In this document: positions 11,984-24,100 of the stretch, piece by piece
How the letters are laid out: every line of letters starts with the position of its first letter
How positions within the stretch are numbered: the first letter of the stretch is position 1
NCBI GenBank assembly: GCA_023630585.1
Contig: CM042540.1
Coordinates: 20,627,574-20,691,573, forward strand
Direction: 5' to 3'
From: Cranoglanis bouderius
Taxonomy: Eukaryota; Chordata; Actinopteri; Siluriformes; Cranoglanididae
DNA length: 64,000 bases
Program-made: the position numbers and the translations under genes
The notes under the pieces: generated by a model
Seen by the model: the letters and a program-made list of their open reading frames with translations, nothing else
What the model was told of the DNA's origin: nothing
Database searches by the model: none

Positions 11984-12197
11984 TAGAGAGAGAGTATCAC
12001 AGCCGGCTGTTTTCCTGTGCTTGCTGACATCATGTATATATGTTGGGCCTGTCAAGTCAAAATGAAATGTGTGTCTCTGGGTCGCAATGGGAAGGGTTTT
12101 TTTTTTTTTTTTTTTTACACAACTGCTGGTTTTATTTAAAAAGCTAAGAAAAATGTATTGTTTTAGTTGGTTGCATTAACAATTTTGTAATTATTGA

Positions 12198-12199
<2 letters not shown>

Positions 12200-12261
<62 letters not shown>

Positions 12262-12373
12262 ATCCCCCAATACCATCTTGCTCCTGGAGGCATGTTCTAG
12301 TGACCTTCATTTTCAATTTGATTCTGAGTACCATTTTTCTCCATACAGTAAAACCTGTACAGGTGGAATGGAT

Positions 12374-12441
<68 letters not shown>
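12200..12441 (+). repeat. pair of (GT)n microsatellites
   Basis: GT tracts at 12200-12259 and 12377-12441 separated by 117 bases of unique sequence. Confidence 0.95.
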
Positions 12442-12442
<1 letters not shown>

Positions 12443-13344
12443 CCTGTTTGGTAGGCTTTTGGGCCTTCACTTCTTCCTTTTCTTCCTTCATTCGTTCGTT
12501 CTGCAGTTCAGTTGAGTGGCTTCACTTTTTAAAACATTCTTCTTCAAACATGATCAAAATCCTTTCAGATTTAAGAAAACCGTTATGCATTAATGCATTA
12601 TGGTGACAAATCGTATTTATTATAATTTTTTTTGTTGCTATTTTATGTTTATTTTGATAATTTATATGAGTACAATCAGATAGCATATTTCAATGTACAT
12701 ATAATGCTTAATGCCATCACAAAGTGTCTTTAAAATATATAGACATGTACAAATGCCTAATGTGCTTTAAATGTAAATTATACTCCAGATTTGTTAAATT
12801 GTTTAACCTTTTTATATAGAAAAATAAAATCAATTAAGAATAAAACAAAAATAAAATCATATTTATTAAATGTGTTATAAACGTATTAAAACATATTAAA
12901 CGTATAAAAACCTGGTTTTGACCAGTTTTTTTCTGCCAATACCATATACCCTGATACTTCTAATTTAATAGAATATAAATATATTTCACTAAAATAATGT
13001 AAAAATAAAAAAAATAAAAATGCTTTCAATAATCAAGTTGTTGATTATGTGCCACAGTGAAATAGACATAAATGTAACTGATTTAGTTTGTAAATACCAG
13101 CTGTCAAAACATCTGCATCATCGCTGAAACTGTAGAGATGATTCAAGACTTGTATTAAGATACAGTGTTTTATGGTCATATTAATAGCAACTGGTGTTGG
13201 TATCTTTCAGTGGAATGAAATCGTTAAATGCAGATTCCTTTGTTTTCGCTTTTGGAAGTTTTCGCTTTCGTTTCCGAACTAGAAATTTGGAAAATATCAA
13301 AATTTCACTACTTGAAATGTTTTCCCAGATTAGCACATACTGCT

Positions 13345-13655
13345 GGTGTAGCTCATCCTCAAATTCCGATGTGTTGCGCGCTCTGAGATGCTTTTTGGCT
13401 CACCATGGTTGTACAGGGTCGTGATTTGAGTTACAGTTGGTCAGCTTACTCAGCTACAGTAGCCATTCTACTCTGACCTCTCGAATCAAGAAGTTGCTTC
13501 CGCTCACAGTGGATGTTTCTGTTTTGCGCACCAGTCTGTTAGAGACTGTTATGTGTGAAAATTCCAGGAGATCAGCAGTTTCTGTGCAAATACTCAAACC
13601 AGCCCGCTTAGCACCAACATCCATGCTACCAAGTCACTGAAATCACAGAATAAGC
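13345..13655 (+). repeat. dispersed repeat, copy 1 of three
   Basis: Contains CTCACCATGGTTGTA, CAGTGGATGTTTCTGTTTTG, CCAGGAGATCAGCAGTTTCT and ATACTCAAACCAGCCCG. It aligns over about 300 bases with 34500-34930. The family looks like a degraded DNA transposon or LINE derivative widespread in teleosts; I cannot name it. Confidence 0.65.
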
Positions 13656-14024
13656 ATTCCCATGGTATTAACAGTATAATACATCGGACATTAGTAAAAG
13701 GTTTAACCAACAAGATGTTAGCAAGTTGATTGAAAGTTTCATAGATGCATCATGGGTAATCAAAACTCACAACCCCCTGGTATTTTCAAATTGGCCAAAA
13801 GATGATGGATTTGTTATGTTTTTTTTTTTTTTTTTATAATAGGCTTTCATTTTTCATTTTTTTTTTTTGTTGTTTACACTCTTTATTGTGTAATGGCTCA
13901 TGCAGTCAATAGTTGGAGCTTATTTTCTTTGTAATGAGCTGTTATTATGCTGAGTGGTCTGGCACCACAAGATGACCAAACAGCTGATAAAGCTGAGATA
14001 CCGGAGGAGGCAAAGCACTCACAG

Positions 14025-14035
14025 ACACACACACA

Positions 14036-14098
<63 letters not shown>
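14025..14098 (+). repeat. (AC)n microsatellite
   Basis: Long AC tract with one AAAC interruption near its start. Confidence 0.95.
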
Positions 14099-14100
<2 letters not shown>

Positions 14101-14623
14101 TCAAACCATAACAGGAAGTTTTTACATAATGTAGAGATGTAAACTCTTATTCCTCCTTTGAAAATAGAAGAGTGAAGCTTCTTCAGGTTAACAATTTATC
14201 TGTTGTTTGTCCATCTCTCCAAAATATACTAGAATGGCGTGATGCCTGGAGTGGTGGGACAGGGGGAATTTGTGACATCTATTTTATTTATTTTATTTAT
14301 AATTATTATTAACAGACAACCATTGTTATTCAGGAGCTTGGCTCTGTTTCCTCCCAATATCTTACATACTGTAGTTTCTATCTACATTTGAGCATGGAGA
14401 ACATGGATCTCTGTTTCGTTCTTATTTCTCCTCTAATTAAAATTTTTTATTTTTTTATTTTTTTTATTTTTTGCAAACATCCTGATTACAGTCTTTGGGT
14501 TTTGCTGCATGTTGTCATTTAAATGTTAGGCAAATATGTTTTTTTATTTTTTTTATTTTTTTCAGTGCAGGAACATAATCACCGCTTTCAAAACTTGAAG
14601 CACACAGTTGCTTTAAAGAACAG

Positions 14624-14624
<1 letters not shown>

Positions 14625-14697
<73 letters not shown>
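14625..14697 (+). repeat. (TG)n microsatellite
   Basis: About 36 TG units followed by CGCGC. Confidence 0.97.
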
Positions 14698-14701
<4 letters not shown>

Positions 14702-15707
14702 TTTACCAGAGCGCAAGGAAAGAAGTACAGCATGAACCGGCATTGGTGCACCACCTGAAATATTTACCAGAGTGAAACAGAACCTGGAGAACACAGTGAG
14801 ATAGAGAGGCGCTAGAGGGAATGAACATGAAATTAGTCAAATTCTATAATTGAAGAAGGTTAATGGTAGAAGAATTCATATACAGGAAACAGCCATTTTA
14901 TACTCACTTACTCAGAGATGTCTAGCAATGAAAACCATTCACATTGAGCCTAAATCATATCGAAACATAATGCACATTTTTTATTTACTGCAAATGCTTA
15001 AAGACAGCAGCCAGATGCAACAGTAGAACACAAGCGCAATCAGAACCAACTTGTTTCTTCAGTTTGTCAAGATTTAATTCCAATTATTTGCTATAAAACA
15101 AGATGTCTGCAGCCTGGGGTTATTTTTAAACTAGCCCAATTTGGCAACCCTGTCATTAACTGTCCTGTTCGCTGCACCTTCCCCCAAGTATGGGTCAGTG
15201 TGAGTCCACCCCCAATTGGCCACTATCAGTGCTGATAGCACTCATTTAGTACACTATGGAACTAAATGGGGCAATGAGAATGGAACATAATCTGATATCT
15301 ACCAATTTTTTTTATTGCTGGTCACTCAAAAACAGTCATTAGGATTTCAACAGAATTTAAACTGTATGAAGTTGCGAAGTAGGACTTTGTGAAGATAAAC
15401 ATTTGTTGAATGGCTCATAAATGGTGGAGCTGCCACTAGAGCACTCACAAGAAAGAACACCAGGGTCCTCTCTAAAAATGGTGCATCACATCAATCACAC
15501 TGTGGGTGATTGTTTAGATTGTATAGAATCAAGCACTTTTTTTTTTTTTTTTCACAGAGGGATGTCATTAGATCTCGGTTTCTGTGTTGGGTTACATTGA
15601 TTATTGGATATTTCAGGGATTTGATCCAATTCAAAACCCACAAATCTAGTTTGAGGCCTTTCAAAGAAAGTAGCACAACATCCCATTTTATGTCTCTTGT
15701 GTTATAC

Positions 15708-16086
15708 ATGGGTTCTCCAACTTTTTGCAGCCAGGGACCTCCTTAAAATTGTAAAATACTATGGAGCCCCTGAATATCCCAGCTGTTCAAATTTTTTGGC
15801 TCACTGTTTAAATGTGTACAGTACAATAACATTTTGCTTCTTTATTGAAGCCATAGAGCTGACAATATTGATTGGCCTATTTGGTAGTTATTGATGTTTG
15901 GGTTAAAACATTCAAGAGACCAGTACAAGAGGCTAAGAACTCCATAATAAATATAATAACTGGGTTGGTGGGTTGTGAATACCACTGTAATAAAATAAAA
16001 AAATATATAAAATCACGGACCCTTCGGCTGTGCCTCATGGACCCGTGGAGGTCTCCAGAACCCACACAGAGAACCATTGCTCTAAT
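15708..16086 (+). repeat. possible hAT-type MITE
   Basis: Left end CATGGGTTCTCCAACTTTTT and right end AGAGAACCATTGCTCTAA form short imperfect inverted repeats. Inner sequence has GCAGCCAGGGACCTCC and CACGGACCCTTCGGC, reminiscent of hAT-derived repeats that start with a GGTTCTC motif. No open reading frame. Confidence 0.4.
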
Positions 16087-17899
16087 GGGACTGTAACGTT
16101 TGGTACTTTGAGGCAGGATGCTTGTGTGTATACTCAGCCTAGGTCAGCGACCAGGCAGGCATCATCAAATATCCATGATGATATGGTGTATCCATAACCG
16201 GGGGAAAAAATAAACAAGTCAAAAACAGGACACATGGCACAGGTGCACACAATTAGGTAACACATGAATGATGGAACAGGGGGCGGAGACAGAACCCAAA
16301 CAGAAACAAAAATATATACAAGTACATGGCACTTGTCACCATGGGAACCATGATGCAAAGAGGCAATCTGTGAAAGGACCATTTTTGTCGATATTTGCCA
16401 TGTATAATCAGTGTGTAAAAGTATTGCTTAATATATCGTATAGTGGCAAAAAAGAAACATCTAGCAAATCTATCCACAAATTAAACTATTTGCATTAGTG
16501 TAACGAGAGTTAGTGTGTATTCGTTTCCTGTTGTTTCCATGCCCCATGATCTCTTCCTGAATTTACTCAGGAGAACAGCAAATCTCTCAATAAATCTTTC
16601 AAATAACTTTCCTGATCTTCTTTTTCATGATGGACATGCGATGCTCACATCTTTTTTAAGGTTTTGTTGATAAGGTGTTATGGACAGCCTGAGGCAGGCT
16701 GAATGAAATAATCCCACCGCTTCATGCTTTGATTGATTCGATGCCTCAGTTACTTACTGCGAATGCTTTCCCCACCCGAGAGACGAAAATAAAACTTGTC
16801 CCATGTAGCGCGGAAACTTTCATATCCTGCTGTCATACAGACTCGTTGTGATTGATGGCAGTTTGGATAAAGGCTTCGCCCACCTTTTTCTTTTCCTCTC
16901 TCACATGGAATACCTGTCGGCTTCTGCTGAGCGCTCCCCGTTGGCTTCCCATCGGTGCTATCCAGGTTGGGAAAATTGATGTTGGAAATGGATGCTTTCA
17001 GGAACTCGATGCGGCTTTCAAAAGGAGGGCTCAATCTCCAATAAGACACTGAGAACAGGGATCCATCCAGCAAACCCCAGTGTTCCAGACGCTCTTTTAG
17101 TCTTCTGCCTGGTTTCATGGCAGCCAATCAGAAACAAGAACACACACACTCTCACACACACACACACAATTAGTTTGTACTCTTAAGGTTCAGTGGTTGA
17201 ATGATGGGCCCCGTCTCAGGGGTATCATCTGACATGAAGGAAGAAATAAGGAAAGAGGAAGGAGACAACATGGGATGGGAGATCAGAAAGGAAGGTGATG
17301 AAGGAAAAATAGTATGTAGACAGAGATGGATGTGTGTCTTCGTGACTCAAGCTTTTTCCCAGAAGTGTTATGTCTTTTTCTTATCATGGCTGATCACCTG
17401 AAGTTCTCTAATTTTTTTCTTTTTATATGTCTAACGTGGAGTGTGAAGTAGTGTTTTTCTTTCCCCCAATCGTATATTTTGTCCACACCAACTTACATCC
17501 TGGATTCTCCTTCATATACAGTATTAAGGAGTCAAGCCGCAACATAAAATGAAGACGCAACACAACGGAAATGCTCCCAACCACTAGGGGGCAGTGTCAG
17601 CATTAATATATGTAACTGGTTTTAAGTCAACTAAATATTTTTACTGAATGTTTTGATATCGCGACTGATAACCCTAATGGTTCAATTCATGAAACGAGCA
17701 GAATGAACACGTGGATTATTGTCCAATTCCACAGGGCAAATGCCCCCTAGTTGTTGGGAGCATTTACTTCCCTAGGGTTGTGGCTTGTTGTTAACTTATG
17801 TTGTGCACTACTGGAAAACCGTAATAAAAAAAGTATGTCATACTTTTTATCCAGTTCTGGTCCTAAAGATTTTCAATGTTTGAAAGCTTGACAAGGTAA

Positions 17900-18075
17900 A
17901 GGAACCGTTTGTCCCCTTGAATGTTACACAGCACTGACACTGGAGACTCCTTCCAAAATGCTAAATAAGCACTTCACCATATCAACCAGCAGACATGTTT
18001 TCTTAGCCTGTTTATGTGGAGCATCGGCCAAACAAACATGTGCAAATTGTTACTACAGAACCGATAACATATTAG
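17900..18075 (-). repeat. GGAGTCTCCAGTGT repeat family, reverse copy
   Basis: Contains CACTGACACTGGAGACTCCT, then AAATGCTAAATAAGCAC, GTTTATGTGGAGCATC and GAACCGATAACATATTAG. It aligns with 19755-19945. Confidence 0.65.
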
Positions 18076-19389
18076 ATTGAGCGCATTAATGTAAATGTTA
18101 ATGCAAGATGGTCAGGTGTAGTGTAGCACAGATAAAACCACACACTTGGTGCACTATGACTGAAAGAATAGAGGAGATCCAGATCCCACAGTAGTCACTG
18201 GCCAAACGATGTCGCTTAACAGCACAAGAATATCTATAATTCAGTGTGACAGCTGACCTCTACAGTGAATAGGGTGTGGTATTGGACACATCTCGCGTGG
18301 CATAAATTATAGCCCGTAAATTTCGCATTACTTTACACGAATCTGCAACGTCGCACTAATTACACCACATTATATACGCTGCTCAGACTGTATTAATGTG
18401 ATGGGACACTGTGCTGCTTATATTCCACCCTGAGCTCACTCATCCTCCCTCTGTCTAGCTTACGTTCCTGTGTACTGGGCTTTACCTGTAAATGAGATCT
18501 TATTACAGATAGTGAAGTGTCAGGATTTCTATACTTAGATTAGGTGTTAATTTGCTATTGAGAGACAACACTAATTAGCTTGCTACAGCTTCGGAGAGTA
18601 CTAAGGTGAGTCAGTACTGAAATTGATACCATTAACAACTGTACTGTTTTAATTTTTAATACATTTTATGGAATTTGATATTGAATAATTTGTAACTTTA
18701 TAACCGAGCACATATGCATAAGGCAAAGAGAATGCATTCATTTGGAGCTTGTTGATTACTGACAATCATTTCTTATAGATTATAGATAAAGTGTGTTAAT
18801 GGTGAACTTATGCACTTCAACTCTTAGTGTATAAACAACATGGCATAAACTTTAAAGCGCTGTGTTAATATAAAAATCATTTTAAAAAATCACAAAGTAT
18901 ACATAAATATACATGTATATATACATATACAACATATACACAATCCCAATTATAGTCCTAAGTGCAAATTTGGAACTAATTATATATTAACAATTAGTTA
19001 TTTCAGTATAAATTATACATTATTAATAATTAGCTATTTAATCTTTTGATCAAAACAGTGCTGTTTTATTTCTTTTTATACCACAGCAATTTGCAAGTGG
19101 TACCATTTTCAATTTATTAAGATTGACACTTTGGACTTTTTATCCATTTATAGTTACGTTTAATTATGGCTAGGCAGTATGATGAGATAATATCAATATT
19201 GTGATAAATTATGCCACAATATGCTTTCCTGCAATGTCATATATTTTTTTTTTTATTAAATGAAAATAAATTAATTAATTAAACAGTTACAAACTGACAA
19301 GAAGCAGCTGATGTTATGTGATATTCAAATGTTGGATTTTTAATCTTTAAAATTGTAAACAGTTTCAGTGTTTAATATTTTATTTATTT

Positions 19390-19391
19390 AC

Positions 19392-19443
<52 letters not shown>
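19390..19443 (+). repeat. (AAT)n repeat
   Basis: About 13 AAT units turning into ATTATTATT, a short inverted pair. Confidence 0.9.
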
Positions 19444-19444
<1 letters not shown>

Positions 19445-19754
19445 TTAAAAATACATATATTTTTATAAATGCAAAAACAAACATTCACTTACATATACAT
19501 TTGTTTATTAATAATATTTTTTTTTTTGTTTTACTTTTTTTTTAAAAATGCCAACACAAAATGCCTTTTTAAAAAATTGCTGGCTTTTTTTTTTTATATT
19601 TTTTTTAGCAAACCTATATAATAATGCATAGTGTGTTCTGTAGAAATGTCTTCAAGAATCATGAAATAATATTTTTATATTTTTATGTTTAATGTCGTGG
19701 AACGTCTGCAAAACGTTAGTTCCTGTTGTTCCCAAAAAAAAAAAAAAAACAAGT

Positions 19755-19945
19755 TACAGCTTTACTCCTCACTGTTACGAAGCACTAACACTGGAGACTC
19801 CTTCTAAAAATGCTATATAAACATCTTCTCACCTAAAACTTTAGCATATCAACAATTACACGATTTTTAAAGTGTTTATGTGGAGCGTCCACCATGCAAA
19901 TCCATGTGTATGATGTTGCTATAGAAACGGTAACATATTAGGGAA
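19755..19945 (-). repeat. GGAGTCTCCAGTGT repeat family, reverse copy
   Basis: ACACTGGAGACTCCTTCTAA at 19789, then TGCTATATAAACATC, GTTTATGTGGAGCGTCC and AACGGTAACATATTAGG. Confidence 0.65.
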
Positions 19946-20987
19946 AGTGTTTTAATATAAACGAATTCCACAGTGCTTAAACGTTGAAGTTGTTTATATT
20001 AAACATGTACTGTGTGTTCATACTGCGCGGACATATGCTTTCGAATATTTCCAATTAGAACCGTTTGGTGAAAATAACATGTTCAAATTTAGCACCGTTC
20101 TTCATCAAGATCCAGCTTATCCGGCTCTGCTGTCTCGCCCGAGAATTATGTGCTGCAAGAATCATAAATAGTTAATTAGATCTGAAAAGGTAATCTGAGC
20201 TCTTAATATCTGCAGCAAGTGCTGGGTATAACTGGTCAAAGATGATATATGATTTTTTTTCTCGCAATTTTGAATGGCGTCAGTGTAATAATGCGCAGAA
20301 ATATTGCATTATACATCTCTCAGATCTCGTATAAAAATATGGAGAAATTTAAAAAGTTAAAATAATGGTTTATCGTACAATTGCAATAAAAATGGTTTAC
20401 AGAACATATTCAAGATGCAAAAACACCCTCCACAGAAAAAAAACTGTTTTTTCCTTTAATTTGTCATATATACTGTAATGTCTATATACAGTAAATGAAT
20501 AAATGAATATTTTCAACATGCTCCGTATTAATATTGTGGACAAGTTTTTTCACTGTGCTAGTGTTAAAAAGAACAATTTCTTCAACTTAGGAATAATTGT
20601 AGCTACCATTTTCATTTTATATCATATGTGCAGGTTTATATATCTAGCTAAGGCTACACAAACTGACAGCTGAATTGTGAGCTAGCTTTAGTTAACAACG
20701 TTCTTTTCTGTTTACTTTTTTCATACAAGAAATACATATCTTTTTTTTTTTTTTTTTATCCAAGTGAAAATAGCAATCGATTGTATGTAAATATGTCACA
20801 TGCAAAGCACTGTGTATAGATACCTTGAAAGTTACCTATTCTTTAGTGCCTGGAGATTTGTATCTCATACATTTTCTCTTGTCTGTGTGACATTTACGTG
20901 TTCTTTTGAAGATAAGTCTTTTGTGTTTGTGGTCAGACTTGGGTCACTCTTTCTCTCTCTCTCTGTTTCTCGCTGTCTCACATTCAG

Positions 20988-21141
20988 ATCTCATCTGATG
21001 CCGAGACTGAAAGAATCGCGCTCTCACGAGTCATTGCTCAGTCCCAGTAGTGCAGTGGAAGCTCTGGACCTCAGCATGGAGGAGGAGGTCCTCATCAAAC
21101 CCGTACACAGCTCCATCCTGGGTCAGGATTACTGCTTTGAG
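20988..21141 (+). CDS. dab2ip: dab2ip exon 1 seen (PH segment, internal start Met)
   Basis: A strong pyrimidine-rich acceptor ending CATTCAG precedes 20988, and the donor is GAG|gtatgc. The exon begins one base into an arginine or serine codon, then S-H-L-M-P-R-L-K-E-S, as in human where this exon follows the N-terminal PH-region exons. The ATG at 20998 has a weak start context (C at -3), so in this transcript it may be internal. It encodes residues 1-48, ending C-F-E, the first part of the PH fold that continues in the next exon. The frame is also open upstream to 20800, but that stretch is not conserved and looks intronic. Confidence 0.93.
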
Positions 21142-24100
21142 GTATGCACAAACACACACTGAGCTTATACATATGCTGTGATTTCATTCTGGATTCTATT
21201 TTTACGTAATTTACGTAAACGCCGGCATGTTGCTAGTTTGGTTGGATGCAAGGCAATTTTTTTGTGGTCATACTTGATGCACTGTGATGATGTAGGTGGA
21301 GCAGCCCAAAAAGGGGGCATGGCATTCAAAATGTTTGAAATTTTTAAACCTATTTTTGGTCCAAAAATGTGTTAGTGAATCCCAAGGCCCCTTTTTAGCA
21401 CAGATACAGGGAAAAGACGGTATTTTCTATAAGTCTTGATTTTCTTACAATATCAGTGCTGTTAGAATATCAGATTCGTTTTCAGTCAGTTTTGCACTTT
21501 GCAGACCTCCTGGAGATGTTCCTCTCCCGGATTATACCGCATCTCTGAATCACTGAAAGATCCAATAACTCTGCACCTACATAAATAAAATCATAAGCAT
21601 TTTTAAGTGTTGGGGCTAGGATAAAGCTGATTACATAGATAAACCGTTTTGGCTTAGGGCTTTTATTCTGCTGCAATATGTAGGGATTTAATTTTTGTTT
21701 ATTAAAAAAAAAACATGGCAGAGAAACTAGTTTTTCATCTCATGTTTGCTTGTAATGCATTCAGACATAATTTGTACATACTGTGCATGCAGCGATCCGT
21801 GAGCATTCAGTTCTATTAGTTCTACAAATTATTACATGTAACTAATGTACTGTTTTAAAAGCAGACCTAGATAGGATAATACAGTATGAATAAAATAAAA
21901 ACAGTTTTACGACTGGCAAGCTCTCTGCATTTGTCTGATATCTCTTTATTCATATTATATTGCAAAGATATATTGGCTATTTTAAAATAAATCATTAAAC
22001 TGTATTGCCGTAAAAATCAAAACAGATGGCCTGGGTTAATAGACAATCATTCCAAAGTAGTTCACATTACTAAAATAAAACAGCATCTACTACGATAAGG
22101 ACTGATTTCTGCCATTCCTCTTAGGTGAGCACCTCGACAGGAAGCAAGTGTTTCTCATGTCGCTCGGCTGCCGAGAGGGACAAATGGATGGAGAACCTCA
22201 GACGAGCTGTTCACCCAAACAAGGTACCGGATGTGGTGTTACTTCTCGCTACTTCTTCTCACATTAGTATAGAGCATGGAAATATGGTGTAATGATGGTT
22301 GTTATGCAACACCTGAAATCCAGATTGCTCAATTGACAACCCCACCCTGTACATGCATTTTTTTGTCATTGCCTGTAGGTATTTTTTTTTCTACATGCAA
22401 GTAAAAACAAATATAGAAAGACCTTTTTGCAGTAACTACAACATGCAAGTAAAAACAAATATAGAAAGACCTTTTTGCAGTAACTACAGCATGCAAGTTT
22501 TAACTTCAAAGTCCCGGCCCACCCAGAAGTTTACCATTTAAATTCAATGCTGAATTCAATGCCAAACTTTCATGTGGTAAACTGGAGGTTAAATATTAAT
22601 CAGCTGTATCACAAATGTACCAGTGGCACCATAAATGGTCCTGCCATGAAGCCTGCATAGCCTGGAAAGACGTACTTTTTGAGCAGCCTTTCTCACCATG
22701 GGAATGACTTTAACTACTAAATGATGTCATTAGGTATTTATGCTGCCTTCCCTTACAGTTTATAGCAGGGACATGAAATGATCTAAAACAGAAAGCATCT
22801 AATTGCCAAGCGCAATGAAACAGAGGCTATTTAACTGCTAAAGTCAGCCATCTAGCCGTGTCTGCACCAGTAGTTGTTTTACATGGGTGGTATATTTTAC
22901 CCCCTAATAAAAAAGTTCTTCAGGTTTTTATTCATATTTAAGGGTTACTCCAAGAGGAACAAATCAAAGAACCCTTTAGGATTCATCAATTTGACATGGG
23001 GCCATGGGGCCAAGGGTACCTGAATTCATGGGAATAATCACATTGCAACAATATTTCCCCACTAAACTAACTAAACAACTAAAACACACCACTTACTTAA
23101 CTCGTTTGGGACTCATCTTATTTAAAACTGAAGTGCTGATAGAGATGTGTTTTTGCTTTTCATTGCCAATTCTTCCTCATTTACATTCTCGCCTTTCGCT
23201 GCTTTTTTTATTCTCCCCCAAAACTCGGCCTAACAGCGCACATCTTTTTCGGCCTAATAGCTAACATCAGCGATTTGACAGTTCACAAGAGTATTTTATG
23301 TTTTTGCAGTCATTCCCTAATGATGTCAAATGCATGCATTTTTCAGATTTGACATCATTTTAATTTAACTGGAAAAAATGTGTTGGGTTGGGGTTGGAGA
23401 AAACTCACATTCAATGGGTCCAGCTTTAGGGTTTTAGTTTTAACCTTGGGTGTACTCAGTAATTGTCTGACTGGTTTACAGTATCATCACAATACTATTT
23501 AAAAAATCAATAAAATAAAGCATGCTGTCATTTCATGTTTGGCCAACTTCTGGCACCTTAGAAGATAGGCTCACAATCCTAAGCTAAAATGCTGCCAAAC
23601 TTTACAACAGGCATCTGTAATGCAAAGCTAGTGATGATATTTCAAAGTGCAATATAGTCCAAACTAGCAATACAGTGCATGCTGAATAATACGGTATACC
23701 ATATACCTACCATCATGCATCAGTGGTCCTCTGACCTCATTCTGTCTCTGCTCTTGTCTCCAGGACAATAGCCGTCGGGTAGAGAACACCCTTCGGCTGT
23801 GGGTGATCGAAGCCAAAGATCTTCCAGCCAAGAAGAAGTACTTCTGCGAGCTGTGCCTGGATGATGCCCTTTATGCCCGCACCACCTGCAAGTTGAAAGC
23901 AGACAATGTCTTCTGGGGAGAGCACTTTGAGTTCACCAACCTGCCTGCTGTCCAAAACATCACTGTCCACCTCTACAGGGACTCAGACAAGAAGAAGAAA
24001 AAAGACAAGAACAACTATGTGGGACTGGTAAACATCCCAATAGAAAGCGTGACCAGTAGGCAACTTGTTGAGAAGTGGTATCCTGTTAGCACACCAAACC

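Larger units (their letters stand above)
21142..23763 (+). other. dab2ip introns 1 and 2
   Basis: Intron 1 is 983 bp (21142-22124) and intron 2 is 1540 bp (22224-23763), separated by exon 2. Intron 2 holds the 48 bp tandem repeat at 22394. Otherwise AT-rich unique sequence. Confidence 0.85.
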
